Positions 8,924-18,227 are shown, counted from the first letter of the stretch. The stretch: DNA of 64,000 bases from Mitsuaria sp. GD03876 (GCF_029840635.1 NZ_JAOCCU010000003.1:62001-126000); one strand, 5' to 3'. The notes: generated from the sequence alone by a model not told the origin. Made by a program: numbers and translations.

Positions 8924-10570
8924 CTAGCAGCCGTCAGCGATTTGCCGCGTGCTGGCGGGCATCTCGGCGATGCCAATCTGGCGAGTTTTCGCCTTGACTG
9001 TCACTCGCCAACAACACTCGAACCCCACGACAAGCGCCAGGACCAGGACCCCGAGGAGCGGCTGGGCGGGAACGTAGTCCGCAAGCGGAATGAACACCTC
9101 GTGCGTGAACTGCGTTCCCGTGACCATCCGGACGGAGAGGTTCATCGCCACATGCAAGAGGGTCGTGCAGAGGATCGACCGCGTTCGCATGAAGACGATG
9201 GCGAAGAGCAGGCCACCCGGGAACACGAACACGGCGCCTTCGAACGGGTGGAAGACCGTGAAGAACAAGGCGCTCAGGATCGCTGCGGCCCATTGGCTGC
9301 GCAGCAACCGGCCGAGCAGGGACTGGACAAGCGCCCGGTGGAACACCTCCTCATGCAGCGCGGCGACGGCGAGCGGCAGCACGGCGCCGAGCCAGTACGA
9401 CGCGCCGGCATTCAAGGGGTTGATCGGCGAGAAATGGCCGGGTCGGAATGCCTCCGGGATCGCGATCGCCGCGGCCAGGACCGGCAGGCACGCGCCCAAG
9501 GCCATCAGGCTCACGGTCGTCTTCGAGTGCAGGGCGAGGATCTCGCGCAATGACGGCGCGCGCGCCCACCAGGCCAGAGCGATCAGCGGCACCGCGGCTC
9601 GGACCAGGAGGTCCATCTGGGTCACCAGCATCGGCGTCATCCATTCGTTGGCGCCCATCAGCGCATCCCACAAGGGGGCACCCCACCTGCTGGTGACCTG
9701 ATAAAGCCCATAGACAAGCGCGATAACCAACAGGTCCTTCGCAAAAGTCCTGATCGATTGAATCAGGCGCGGTGAGCGTCGATGCCACAGCTCGACGGCG
9801 ACAGCCAATAGCAGCAGACCCAGGCACGTCCACGCCAGGACCGCCCAAAACTCCCGGGGCTCCAGGTAACTCGCGACCATGAACGTGCCGCCTTGCAGCA
9901 CGCCGAGCCCCAGCTTCAGGACGAAGTGCAGCGCGGTCGTGCAGACCACGGAATGCGTGCGGATGAACACGACGCCGAGCAACACCGACGTGCAGAAGGC
10001 CTCGACGCGGTGGCCTGGCTGCGCGGCGGCAAGCAGCACCCCCGCGACGCCCAATGCGACCCACCTGTTCCCGAACATCCGCTTCAGGCAGGTTTGCAGG
10101 ATCGCCCGGCCCCAGATCTCTTGCTGGAAAGCGCCCAGCGCGAGTGACGCCAATGAAATCGACCAGGCCTCCGGATGGGCGAACGGATCGAGCGGGCGGA
10201 ATTGATGGAGCCTGGTTTCTGGAGGAAGCGCCCATATCGCACCGACAAGCAAGGCCGACAGCGCTGCAATCAATATCAGGCTGACCTGGAATCTGGGGAG
10301 CAGCAGAGTCGCCCAGCCAGGACTTATTCCCCGCCATACAAGAACACCTAGCAAGGCCAGTCCGGATAACGCCAATTCAATATTGAGGAACAGGCGATAT
10401 TCGCCTCGATATCCAAAATCGAAGATCGTCCACAAATGCGGACCATCTATTGAATTTGGCCAATCCATCAATACCCACACCAAAACCGGCAAGGGGGCCC
10501 ATCGTGCAATTCGGAACAGCTTTCGCCGGAGGAAGGAAACCTGAGGAAAACGGCTGAGGATGCCAAGCAT
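8924..10570 (-). CDS. Tandem-duplicated CPBP-family intramembrane protease
   Basis: About 548 residues made of two CPBP units. The first has QQEIWGR instead of EExxxR and lacks the later His residues; the second keeps the canonical set: EEVFHR, FHPFEG and HVAMN, followed by the IPLADYVP stretch. CPBP proteins are polytopic glutamate proteases related to CAAX prenyl proteases and often accompany peptide or bacteriocin genes, but none is adjacent here. The start is uncertain: ATG at 10570 (MLGILSRF) was chosen, a TTG at 10582 is possible. It heads a run of minus-strand genes with the degenerate paralog and perhaps the porin. Confidence 0.85.
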   Translation of the reverse strand: MLGILSRFPQVSFLRRKLFRIARWAPLPVLVWVLMDWPNSIDGPHLWTIFDFGYRGEYRLFLNIELALSGLALLGVLVWRGISPGWATLLLPRFQVSLILIAALSALLVGAIWALPPETRLHQFRPLDPFAHPEAWSISLASLALGAFQQEIWGRAILQTCLKRMFGNRWVALGVAGVLLAAAQPGHRVEAFCTSVLLGVVFIRTHSVVCTTALHFVLKLGLGVLQGGTFMVASYLEPREFWAVLAWTCLGLLLLAVAVELWHRRSPRLIQSIRTFAKDLLVIALVYGLYQVTSRWGAPLWDALMGANEWMTPMLVTQMDLLVRAAVPLIALAWWARAPSLREILALHSKTTVSLMALGACLPVLAAAIAIPEAFRPGHFSPINPLNAGASYWLGAVLPLAVAALHEEVFHRALVQSLLGRLLRSQWAAAILSALFFTVFHPFEGAVFVFPGGLLFAIVFMRTRSILCTTLLHVAMNLSVRMVTGTQFTHEVFIPLADYVPAQPLLGVLVLALVVGFECCWRVTVKAKTRQIGIAEMPASTRQIADGC

Positions 10571-10603
10571 GACTGTGAACAAGAGCCACTGGAACCAAGC
10601 ATC

Positions 10604-10927
10604 CTAGGCACGACGAATGGGCGCCTTCATGTGCAACTTTGAGCCGGTGTCTATGAGGAATATGCAAGCACCGGGAAACTGGTCTACCTCTCCGACGTAG
10701 CCATTCCGGAACCACTCGCTCCAAGTAAAAGTCGGAAATTCAGGAGGCGCGTCGGCGCCCTTTTTCACGCCGCTCGCACCGCCGGCGAGCCCTTTCACCA
10801 AGCCTTCAACTCCGCCCCCTAGGCTGCGCAGCGCCGGTGAGCACCATCGGCCAAGAAGAAAGAGATTCGGGCCATGCAGCGCGTCGAGGCAGTCGGGGTG
10901 GAAGGGGACGTCCGGGAGGACGGGCAT
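10604..10927 (-). CDS. Small hypothetical protein
   Basis: 107 residues beginning MPVLPDVPFHPDCLDAL, with a Gly-rich middle and an aromatic end (FTWSEWFRNGYVGEVDQF). Composition and lower GC in its last third look protein-like rather than a shadow, and it ends 33 bases before the CPBP start on the same strand. Its start is divergent from the solute-binding gene at 10985 with a short gap. No family recognised; real but unverified. Confidence 0.5.
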   Translation of the reverse strand: MPVLPDVPFHPDCLDALHGPNLFLLGRWCSPALRSLGGGVEGLVKGLAGGASGVKKGADAPPEFPTFTWSEWFRNGYVGEVDQFPGACIFLIDTGSKLHMKAPIRRA

Positions 10928-10984
10928 GGGCGTTCGCGCCTCATGGGTACGCATGCGAGTGCGGGGGCCGTTGCGACCGCCGGC

Positions 10985-11704
10985 ATGCGCCGCCGCGCCG
11001 TCGTGCTCGCGCCGCTGCTGGGCCTCCTGACGCGCGCGAAAGCCGCGCCCTCCTCCTACCCGCTCGCCTTGCCCGAAGGCATCAACCTGCCGCGCATCAA
11101 GCCGGTGCTCGACCTGATCGGCAAGCAGGCGGAGCTCACCTGGGATTACCAGCTCGTCCCCGTGACCCGCATGCTGGCGATGGTCGAGAACGGCTGGACG
11201 CTCGGCTTCGGCGCGGGCCGCTCCTCCGTCCGCTCCTCGCGGCTGCTGTTCTCCGACGAGGTCTTCACCAGCGGCCTGTGGCCGATCGCCCGTACCGAGC
11301 TCGACCGCGAGTTGCGCTCGGTGGACGACCTCAAGGACCTGCGGGTGTGCCTGGTCCGCGGGCTCGACTACGGCCGCGTGCTCGAGGACGCCAAGGGCGC
11401 GGTCTACGCCGCGGAGTACGTCTCCGGCGACTTCCGCACCCGCGTGCGGCAGCTGATGGCCGGCCGCTGCGACGTGCTGCTCGCCAACCACTTCAACGCC
11501 GACGCCGGCGCGCTGCGCCAGCGGATCGCGGAATCGGGCGGCAGCCTGGACCGGCTCAAGGTCAGCGCCGCGCCGCTCGGCAACCTGGCCGAGCGCTTCG
11601 TGACGGCGAAGGCGAGCAGCTTCTCGACGCTGCTGCCGGTGATCGACCAGGTGCTCAAGGGCAGCCGCAAGGAGATCGCGCAGTTGCTTGCTTCGCGGGA
11701 GTGA
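10985..11704 (+). CDS. Periplasmic solute-binding-like protein
   Basis: 239 residues: a signal peptide (MRRRAVVLAPLLGLLTRAKA), then a compact family-3-like binding fold with LPRIKPVLDLIGKQAELTWDYQ, TLGFGAGRSS, SVDDLKDLRVCLVRGLDYG and QLMAGRCDVLLANHF. It has the two-lobe pattern of amino-acid binding proteins but is short and has no transport partners nearby, so a sensory or stand-alone role is as likely as uptake. Starts at 10943 and 10874 are also in frame; 10985 was preferred because it opens the signal peptide and clears the divergent gene that starts at 10927. Confidence 0.72.
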   Translation: MRRRAVVLAPLLGLLTRAKAAPSSYPLALPEGINLPRIKPVLDLIGKQAELTWDYQLVPVTRMLAMVENGWTLGFGAGRSSVRSSRLLFSDEVFTSGLWPIARTELDRELRSVDDLKDLRVCLVRGLDYGRVLEDAKGAVYAAEYVSGDFRTRVRQLMAGRCDVLLANHFNADAGALRQRIAESGGSLDRLKVSAAPLGNLAERFVTAKASSFSTLLPVIDQVLKGSRKEIAQLLASRE

Positions 11705-11773
11705 GCGCTGGTCGCGCCACGCCCGCCTTTCGGCGCCACATCTGGTCGAAGCCGATGGCCGGCGCGAGCGGTT

Positions 11774-11818
11774 GATTGGGAGGTCATCAATGCCAGCTGG
11801 CATTGCAGACCTCCAATC
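11774..11818. terminator. Long nested palindrome between convergent genes
   Basis: An 18-bp perfect palindrome CAATGCCAGCTGGCATTG (11788-11805) is nested in outer arms GATTGGGAGGTC (11774-11785) and GACCTCCAATC (11808-11818). The structure sits between the ends of two convergent genes (11704 and 11842), where a bidirectional terminator fits; there is no T-run of note. Confidence 0.5.
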
Positions 11819-11841
11819 ACAAAAGTCCGAGAACGAGACGC

Positions 11842-12834
11842 TCAGACCGGCCCGATCACCCCGCGCGCCAACCCTTCCCTGGGGGGATCGCCCGCGTCCG
11901 AATCGATGTAGTCGACGACGTTCCTCTGCGCCTCGTCCAGCTTGTCGTATGCCTTGCCATAGAGCTTGTCGGCGATGTAGGGCTTGCCCATGCCGGTCTT
12001 GAGGTTCACGGTGTTCAGCCGCTTGGTATCGCGCGTGCGGATGTATTCGCACAGGATGTCGAGGTCGGGATCCTTGTTCTTCATGAGGTAGCCATGGAGA
12101 TGCTCCGGCGCCCGGAAGTCGCGGCGCTTGGCCACGTCCCCTGCGGGGAACGGGTTGCCCGAGTCGCCACCGCCGTTGCGGTCGCAAAGGCAGTCCCACA
12201 AGCCGCGGCTGGCATCGGGCTGGCAGGCGACCAGCCCGGTGTCGGAGAACACGTCCGCCGGCGCGGCGACCACCTGGGCCTCGCAGATGCAGTACCACTG
12301 AATGCGGTGGGTGAGTTCGCCGTGCCCGCCGCCGACAGCGGGGTCCTTCCAGTGCCGCTTGAGCACCAGCTGGCGCCGGAACACCTCCGGGGCGACGAAC
12401 TTGGCGTAGATCTGCGCCTGCGAGCGCTGGTTGATGGAGACGAGCTCGAACTCGTACATCGTCTCCACGTCCTCGAAGGCCTTGCTGATCGCGTGCTTGA
12501 GCGCCTCCGGCTTCGGCGGATGCTTCGGCGGGGGCTTGGCGGTGCCGCCGTACTTGGCCTTCTTCGCCACTTCGGCGCCGTGCCTGGCCACGGCCTGCCA
12601 GTGGCTCGCCATCGACCGGTAGTAGTCCAGCGCGTCAACGGCGCTCTCGCCCATCTTGAGCCGGGCTGCGGCATTCAAGCGAACCAGCATCGGGCGGACG
12701 CGGTCGAAGTCGGTCAGGAAATGCGCCACGGTGGCGAAGGCGTCCAGCCGGCCCAACATCGTGCCTGAGCCTGGGGCGAACTGGGTCGGAAACGCCGTGC
12801 GCATCTCCTGCTTGATGTCCTCGATCGGAATCAT
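11842..12834 (-). CDS. Hypothetical soluble protein
   Basis: 330 residues, ATG at 12834 with GGGAG a few bases before it. There is no signal peptide or membrane segment. An alpha-helical N-terminal half with a Lys/Pro-rich stretch (TAKPPPKHPPKPEALK) leads to EFELVSINQRSQAQIYAKFV and a C-terminal part reading LMKNKDPDLDILCEYIRTRD and IADKLYGKAYDKLDEAQR. Several Cys are present without an obvious metal site. I do not recognise the family. It stands alone between a terminator-like palindrome and the azoreductase gene. Confidence 0.75.
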   Translation of the reverse strand: MIPIEDIKQEMRTAFPTQFAPGSGTMLGRLDAFATVAHFLTDFDRVRPMLVRLNAAARLKMGESAVDALDYYRSMASHWQAVARHGAEVAKKAKYGGTAKPPPKHPPKPEALKHAISKAFEDVETMYEFELVSINQRSQAQIYAKFVAPEVFRRQLVLKRHWKDPAVGGGHGELTHRIQWYCICEAQVVAAPADVFSDTGLVACQPDASRGLWDCLCDRNGGGDSGNPFPAGDVAKRRDFRAPEHLHGYLMKNKDPDLDILCEYIRTRDTKRLNTVNLKTGMGKPYIADKLYGKAYDKLDEAQRNVVDYIDSDAGDPPREGLARGVIGPV

Positions 12835-12990
12835 GTTGTCTCCCTGGGTGATCGTGGCACCCGGCCCCTCGACGGCGTCGCGTCGGGGCGGCCGGATGTG
12901 CCGACGACTCTTGCACCGACGGCCGCCGCCGGCCAGATGACCAAGGTCACCGATCGCGGGAACGCCGATGAACAGGGGACAGGCCCGCCG

Positions 12991-13608
12991 TCACGCCATC
13001 GCCGCGCGCTGGATCTCCGGCCGCAGCGCGGCGAGGAACTCGTCCATCGTCCGCTCGCGCAGGTCGACGGCCTTGGCGCCGCCGCCGGCGACGACCGCGA
13101 CGTCGGTGATGCCGATCACCTCGAGCACCAGCCGCAGGTAGCGCGGCGCGATGTCACGCTCGCGGATCGGCGAGCCTTCGGTGTAGACGCCGCCCGAGGC
13201 GATCAGCACCGTCGCCTGCTTGCCGGTCGCCAGGCCCTGCCCGTCGACTCCCAGCGTCAGGCCCTTGCGCACGATGTGATCGACCCAGGCCTTGAGCGAC
13301 GCCGGCACGTTGTAGTTGTAGACCGGGGTCGCGATGGCGACGTGGTCCGCGGCCAGCAGCTCCGCGACGAGCTCGTCGGACAGCCGCAAGGCGTCCCGCA
13401 TCGCGGGCGTCTGCTGCGGGGGCGGCGTGAAGTAGGCCTGCAGCCATGGGGCGTCGACGAAGGGCAGCGTGATCGCGGCGAGGTCGCGGCGCGTGACCTC
13501 GCCGCCGGGATGGGCGGTGAGCCAGTCGTCGACGAACTGGCGGGTCATGCGGCGGGAGATGGAGTGGTCGCCGCGGGGGCTGGCTTCCACGACAAGGAGT
13601 CGGGTCAT
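12991..13608 (-). CDS. azoR: FMN-dependent NADH-azoreductase
   Basis: 205 residues of the flavodoxin-like AzoR family: [14 protein letters not shown] near the N-terminus binds FMN phosphate, [23 protein letters not shown] lies at the flavin ring, and [12 protein letters not shown] follows. The enzyme is a cytoplasmic dimer that reduces azo compounds and quinones with NADH. It is divergent from a LysR regulator across ~100 bases, the classical layout for a quinone or electrophile-responsive pair. Confidence 0.93.
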   Translation of the reverse strand: MTRLLVVEASPRGDHSISRRMTRQFVDDWLTAHPGGEVTRRDLAAITLPFVDAPWLQAYFTPPPQQTPAMRDALRLSDELVAELLAADHVAIATPVYNYNVPASLKAWVDHIVRKGLTLGVDGQGLATGKQATVLIASGGVYTEGSPIRERDIAPRYLRLVLEVIGITDVAVVAGGGAKAVDLRERTMDEFLAALRPEIQRAAMA

Positions 13609-13709
13609 CGAGGGATTCCGGTGGATGGGGACGATCGGATTGGAGCGAACGCGATCCAGCGGCGGAAGAGATAATTTTTAGATCGAATCCATCGGCGGGA
13701 CTGATAGAG

Positions 13710-14606
13710 ATGATTGGCAGCTTCACCCTGGACCAACTGCGCGTGCTGGTCACGATCGCGGACGTGGGCAGTTTCTCGGCGGCGGGGCGCCGGCTGTTGC
13801 GGGCGCAATCGGCGATCAGCCAGGCGATCGCGACGCTGGAGGCGACGCAGGGCGTGGGCCTGTTCGACCGGAGCGGGCACCGGCCGGTGCTGACCGACGC
13901 GGGTCGGGTGCTGGTGGACCACGCGCGGCTGGTGCTGGCCAGCGCCGCGCGCTTCGAGGCGGTGGCGGCGAGCACGCGCGGCGGGGTGGAGCCGGAGCTG
14001 GCGCTGGCGATCGATCCGCTGGTGCCGACGGCGCCGCTGATCGACAGCCTGCAGGCGCTGCGCGAGCGCTTCCCGGACCTGCCGGTGAGCTTCTCGACCG
14101 AGGGCCTGGGCGGCGCGCTGAGGCGGCTGCGCGGGGGCTCGGCGGCGCTGGCGATCTGCCTGCTGCTGCCGGCGGTGCCGGAGGACGTGGTGGCGTACCC
14201 GCTGCTGAAGGTGGGAATGCGGCCGGTGGCGGCGCCGGGGCATCCGCTGGCGGGGCTCAAGCGCGCGGCCCGGCCGAGCGATCTCGAGCATCACGTGCAG
14301 CTGGTGCTGTCGGATCCGGTGGCGCCGGAGGGCGAGAACTTCGGGCTGGCGAGCGCGCGCTTGTGGCGCTTCGTGGACCTGGGGCGGCGGATGGATTTCC
14401 TGCTCGCGGGGATGGGGTGGTGCCGGATGCCGGAGCACCTGATCGCCGGGCCGATCGCCGAGGGGCGGCTGAAGGCGTTCCGGATCCATGAGGATCCGAC
14501 GCCGCGGGACGGGATCACGATCTACGCGGCGCACGCGCGGGATCGGGAGCCGGGGGTGGCGGGGCGCTGGCTGCTGGAGGCGCTCAAGCAGCGCTTGAGC
14601 GCGTGA
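13710..14606 (+). CDS. LysR-family transcriptional regulator
   Basis: 298 residues with the N-terminal winged helix (LDQLRVLVTIADVGSFSAAGRRL...AQSAISQAIATLEA) and a C-terminal co-inducer domain. Divergent from azoR, so it probably controls azoR and itself from the shared 13609-13709 region, which is less GC-rich than its surroundings (a GATAATTTTTAGATCGAAT stretch at 13669-13687). The inducer is unknown. The ATG at 13710 follows TAGAGA. Confidence 0.92.
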   Translation: MIGSFTLDQLRVLVTIADVGSFSAAGRRLLRAQSAISQAIATLEATQGVGLFDRSGHRPVLTDAGRVLVDHARLVLASAARFEAVAASTRGGVEPELALAIDPLVPTAPLIDSLQALRERFPDLPVSFSTEGLGGALRRLRGGSAALAICLLLPAVPEDVVAYPLLKVGMRPVAAPGHPLAGLKRAARPSDLEHHVQLVLSDPVAPEGENFGLASARLWRFVDLGRRMDFLLAGMGWCRMPEHLIAGPIAEGRLKAFRIHEDPTPRDGITIYAAHARDREPGVAGRWLLEALKQRLSA

Positions 14607-14642
14607 GCGGGGCGGGCGGGACGCTCGCCACGGCGTCCGTGT

Positions 14643-15650
14643 TCATCGGCCTTCGCTGCCCTTGCGCAGCATCTCGCCGAAGTCCTCGCCACGCTTGTCC
14701 ATGAGGGCGTCGAACGCCTTGGCCCCGTCGACCATCTGCTGGCGCTGGGCGGAGATGCGCGCCAGATGGGCCTGGTAGGCGGCCTGAAGCCCCTTGTCGC
14801 GGAAGACCATCGAGAACGGCTCCCACTTCATGAGCGTGAAGGCTTTCGGGTTGGCGCTGACGAAGTCGATGAGCTCGCGGGCGAGCTTGTGTTGCTCGCG
14901 ACGCTGGCGCGCGACGGAGAGGTAGTGGCCTCGCATCGGAGCGAGTCCCCGCGCGAAGTCGGCCTCCTTGGGCCGCGGCCCCGGGACACCCTTCATGGCG
15001 AGCACGGCCTGCTGGGGGTAGCCGTCGAAGAGCGCGGCGATGTCCTTCTCGAACTCGCCGTGGATCGCGACCGCTTCATCGAGCCAGCCGCCGGACTCGG
15101 CGCGGGATTTCGGATCGGCCAGCACCTCGGGGTCGAGCATGCTCTCGATGTCCAGGGCGTTCCACCCGCTGTCGTAGTCCTCGAGGACATCGTGGAACTG
15201 TCGGCGGAAGGCGTTGCCGACCAGCAGGGAGGGCTCCAAGGGGCCGACCTTGGCGGCGCGGATCTCGTCGTCGGAGGGGGACTCGCCGCGGCGAAAGGCT
15301 TCGAGGATCGGGGCGGCTTTCTGGATGGCCTCGGCGTCGCGCTTGCGCTCGGAGGCGCCGTTGAAGACGCCGAGGTTGAGCGCGAGCGCGAAGACCAACG
15401 CGGCGCGGACAGGCGCCTGGCTCGGGCGATGGCGGCGGCCGATCAGCCAGAAGACGGGCAAGGCGAGGAACGCGACGAGCAGCGCCTGGAAGGCCTTGCC
15501 GCTCACGAGGCCGGAGGTGGAGACCGGGTGGACGCGGTAGCACTGGAGGAAGGCCAGGGCGAAGGCGATCAGGGCGATGAGGGCGATGCGTTTGGCGCGC
15601 GGGCGGCCGGCGGACGCGCGGTCCGGCGACGCGAAGGTGGAAATCAGCAT
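14643..15650 (-). CDS. Hypothetical membrane-anchored protein
   Basis: 335 residues. Two hydrophobic helices near the N-terminus (IALIALIAFALAFLQCY and AFQALLVAFLALPVFWLIG, perhaps a third) are followed by a long, charged, helical soluble part containing many Glu/Arg/Lys and the ASERKRDAEAIQKAAPI stretch. The start at 15650 (MLISTF) follows GAGGGGCCCC; an upstream in-frame ATG at 15716 is less convincing. No family recognised. It is transcribed away from the island genes. Confidence 0.75.
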   Translation of the reverse strand: MLISTFASPDRASAGRPRAKRIALIALIAFALAFLQCYRVHPVSTSGLVSGKAFQALLVAFLALPVFWLIGRRHRPSQAPVRAALVFALALNLGVFNGASERKRDAEAIQKAAPILEAFRRGESPSDDEIRAAKVGPLEPSLLVGNAFRRQFHDVLEDYDSGWNALDIESMLDPEVLADPKSRAESGGWLDEAVAIHGEFEKDIAALFDGYPQQAVLAMKGVPGPRPKEADFARGLAPMRGHYLSVARQRREQHKLARELIDFVSANPKAFTLMKWEPFSMVFRDKGLQAAYQAHLARISAQRQQMVDGAKAFDALMDKRGEDFGEMLRKGSEGR

Positions 15651-15836
15651 GGGGCCCCTCCCGAAGGGCGTGCGCGGTGGGCGCTGTTGTTTTGGAGGCG
15701 GGGCGGATTCTCGCAAAGGCGACGGCGGGGAAATGAGCAGTCGATAACGCTCCGCCAGGTCTCGCGCGAAAGCACGGTGGTCGGTGCGGGCGGCGATCGC
15801 GATACTCGCCGCTGACCTTCAGAGGGAGAGAGCCAA

Positions 15837-16706
15837 ATGGCCAGAACAAGAAGGAAGTCTTCGGGAGAAGGCTTGTTGCGTGGATTGGCGGCGATGCCGT
15901 GGTGGCTTTGCCTGGCGCTGGCGGTGGCGGCGTACTTCGGGCTGCATGCGTTGGCGATTCAGCCGTTGCCGAAACCGAAGGTGGTTCATGGCGTGGCGCA
16001 GATCGATTGGCTGGCCATCGTTGCGATGGTGAAAGGCGTCGCGCCGATTGGGCAGTACGCACTGCCGCTGCTACTGGTCGCGGCTTCGCTGATTTCGGCG
16101 GTCCAAGGATCTCGACGGAAGCAGGCGCTCGATCAATCGGCACAGATGAAAGATGCCGCGGCGATCGATGGCATGACCTGGCATCAGTTCGAACTGCTGA
16201 TCGGCGAGGCGTTTCGCCAGAAGGGATACACCGTCGCTGAGATTGGCGGAGACGGGCCGGATGGCGGCGTGGACCTGGTGCTGCGGAAGCCCTCGTCCAA
16301 TGGGAGCGAGATGTTCCTCGTCCAGTGCAAACACTGGAAGGCCTACAAGGTCAGCGTCAACGTGGTGCGGGAGCTCTACGGCGTGATGGCGGCGCGCGGC
16401 GCGGCCGGCGGGTTCGTGGTGACGTCAGGGAGATTCACCAAAGAGGCTGAAGCGTTCGCCGAGGGGAGGAACGTGCAGTTGATCGATGGGGAGGGGTTGA
16501 AGGAGTTGCTGGCAACGCCTCGGCCGAAGGAGCGAGTTGAGCCGCACCTGGAGCGACAGCCCGATCCTCAAGACATCACGATGGTGGTGTGCCCGCTTTG
16601 TTCGCATCCGATGGTGCGGCGGGTGGCGAGGCGTGGGCCTAATCCTGGGGATGAGTTCTGGGGGTGTTCGACGTATCCGGCTTGCAAGGGGATTCGAAAG
16701 ATCTGA
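15837..16706 (+). CDS. Membrane-anchored Mrr-like restriction endonuclease with C-terminal zinc ribbon
   Basis: 289 residues. Two transmembrane helices (about 21-42 and 70-92), then an Mrr_cat domain (~112-230) with GVDLVL (Asp146) and QCK (Gln163, Lys165), the D-QxK catalytic set of Mrr enzymes, and a C-terminal topoisomerase-type zinc ribbon with CPLC (252-255) and CSTYPAC (277-283). Mrr family members cut modified or foreign DNA; the double membrane anchor suggests action at the inner face of the membrane, perhaps on entering DNA. ATG at 15837 is preceded by GAGGGAGAG. Its neighbour on the right is another nuclease-like gene on the opposite strand. Confidence 0.88.
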   Translation: MARTRRKSSGEGLLRGLAAMPWWLCLALAVAAYFGLHALAIQPLPKPKVVHGVAQIDWLAIVAMVKGVAPIGQYALPLLLVAASLISAVQGSRRKQALDQSAQMKDAAAIDGMTWHQFELLIGEAFRQKGYTVAEIGGDGPDGGVDLVLRKPSSNGSEMFLVQCKHWKAYKVSVNVVRELYGVMAARGAAGGFVVTSGRFTKEAEAFAEGRNVQLIDGEGLKELLATPRPKERVEPHLERQPDPQDITMVVCPLCSHPMVRRVARRGPNPGDEFWGCSTYPACKGIRKI

Positions 16707-16720
16707 GGAGTCGCCGCGTT

Positions 16721-18085
16721 TTATGTAGGCCGCGCGCGATACGTCGTCGGCGTCAGCTCCAACACGTTGGTGACATCGCCCTTGAGCACGTAGAACCCAA
16801 CGCGTTCGGGGTCCTGACCTGCCCCAAAGATTCGATAGAGACGGAACGCATCGCCGTGGCGAATGGAGGCCCTCAGCTCATTCGCTGAGATGAAGAACGC
16901 CGACGTCTTCGGCCCTGCCGTCGTCTTCACCTCGATGAAGATCTCAGTGCCGTCGACTTCAAATGAGCGGATGTCGTAGCCGGCACGTGAATCGACGAGC
17001 GCGACGTGCTCGACCCGATCAGCGAGATCCTGACGCCCGGCCTTCGCGAGTCGATCTTTCTCGTGCCGAATGACGAGAGCCTCCCCGTACTCGCCCAACT
17101 CGCGATTCCGTTTGTCGCGCAAAGCCCAGTCGATCTCGTCCGCGCCTTGGGTATCGGAGAGCACCGCTTGGGTGCGCACGCCCTTCGGCGCTTGCAGCTT
17201 TGGCGGAGACGACTTCACCAGTTCAGCGTCGGTGCTTGGTAGCGCTGCATGCACAGCGACCGGCATCAGCGGAGGCTCGAATGGCAGACCCATTCGGGTG
17301 AGATCCGCGGCGGTCAGGCTCCAGCGCATCACGCGCCATACGAACTCGCAAGGGTTCTGCTGCTTCAGATCGTGTTCGACGTACTCGAGCAGGCCGAGGT
17401 AGGCGTACTCGCGCTGCTTGGACGAACGGATGAAGAGGCGAATGTTGTTGCGATCGGCGTCGTGGGCGATGAATCGCTGAATCGCTGGCATATCCAAGCG
17501 CTGCTGGTCTTGGGACTTCCAGCGAAGGTAGCCGTCCTCGTAGAGGACATCGTCGTAGCGTCCGCCATCTAGGGTGACAAGGAGAACGTAATCGCCGCTG
17601 CCCTTTGGCGTTTGAACGATGCCACTTTGCCAGGGTCCTCCCAAACTACCAGTTGCGCTAGGACTAAAGAGCTTTCTGATACTTATGCGGTCATAGCTCG
17701 CATTCAGCACAAGGGCCTTGGGATCAATTCCTATCACGTCGTCTTTCAACTCCCCCCCTACTGATCCAGATGTAGAAACAACTACGATCTCATTCGAATT
17801 TTCCGGCGAATCAGCGCCCCCCTGCACCACAGAATAAACACCTCTGGCGACTCGCTCGAACTTCTCGCCATGCCGCAATGGGTCAAATCCTTTCGCCTGC
17901 GGACAATAATCCTCGATCTTTCTCTGGACTGTCTGCCGAAATGTCCTCTCGCTTGCATAATTTTCAGGAACTGAACCGTGGCAATGGCTCAAGAGCACTC
18001 TATTCTGTATATCAAGAACGGCTGCCTGGCCGCCCAACTGAATCAACACGGAATAGATATCGTCAACATTTATTTTGTATTTCAA
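16721..18085 (-). CDS. DUF3427/DUF3883-type protein with PD-(D/E)xK nuclease domain
   Basis: 454 residues from a TTG start at 18085 that follows a G-run; another TTG at 18097 is possible. The N-terminal ~70 residues look like a winged helix as in restriction enzymes (LIQLGGQAAVLDIQNRVLL). The middle resembles DUF3427 (WQSGIV, YVLLVTLDGG, YLGLLEYVEHD). The end matches DUF3883: GYDIRSF (Asp371) and IEVKTT (Glu385, Lys387), an intact nuclease triad. It diverges from the DGQHR-methyltransferase operon across a 217-base shared region, so it is a natural candidate for the cutting component. Codon use is less GC-biased than in the genes around the island. Confidence 0.82.
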   Translation of the reverse strand: MKYKINVDDIYSVLIQLGGQAAVLDIQNRVLLSHCHGSVPENYASERTFRQTVQRKIEDYCPQAKGFDPLRHGEKFERVARGVYSVVQGGADSPENSNEIVVVSTSGSVGGELKDDVIGIDPKALVLNASYDRISIRKLFSPSATGSLGGPWQSGIVQTPKGSGDYVLLVTLDGGRYDDVLYEDGYLRWKSQDQQRLDMPAIQRFIAHDADRNNIRLFIRSSKQREYAYLGLLEYVEHDLKQQNPCEFVWRVMRWSLTAADLTRMGLPFEPPLMPVAVHAALPSTDAELVKSSPPKLQAPKGVRTQAVLSDTQGADEIDWALRDKRNRELGEYGEALVIRHEKDRLAKAGRQDLADRVEHVALVDSRAGYDIRSFEVDGTEIFIEVKTTAGPKTSAFFISANELRASIRHGDAFRLYRIFGAGQDPERVGFYVLKGDVTNVLELTPTTYRARPT

Positions 18086-18218
18086 AGCCCCCCCCAATCG
18101 ACTTTAATACCACCCAGAATAGCAAATAGCCATAAGTATCTCAACCCCGCTCGCATCGCAATTCGCACAACCTAGGGCGACCACCTATGACAGGGAGCCC
18201 AGACCTATTAGGGTGACG

Positions 18219-18227
18219 TGCTATGAT
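18219..18227 (+). promoter_or_regulatory. Extended -10 promoter of the DGQHR operon
   Basis: TGCTATGAT is a TGn-extended -10 close to consensus, 76 bases before the DGQHR start codon, in the divergent intergenic region. No good -35 is seen, which fits extended -10 promoters. Predicted transcripts would start near 18234, inside the hairpin at 18230-18250. Confidence 0.55.

Noticed and set aside
10604-12298. A long minus-strand frame spanning three genes
   Set aside because: Only its last 107 codons look protein-like and were kept as a small gene; the rest is a shadow of the genes at 10985 and 11842.
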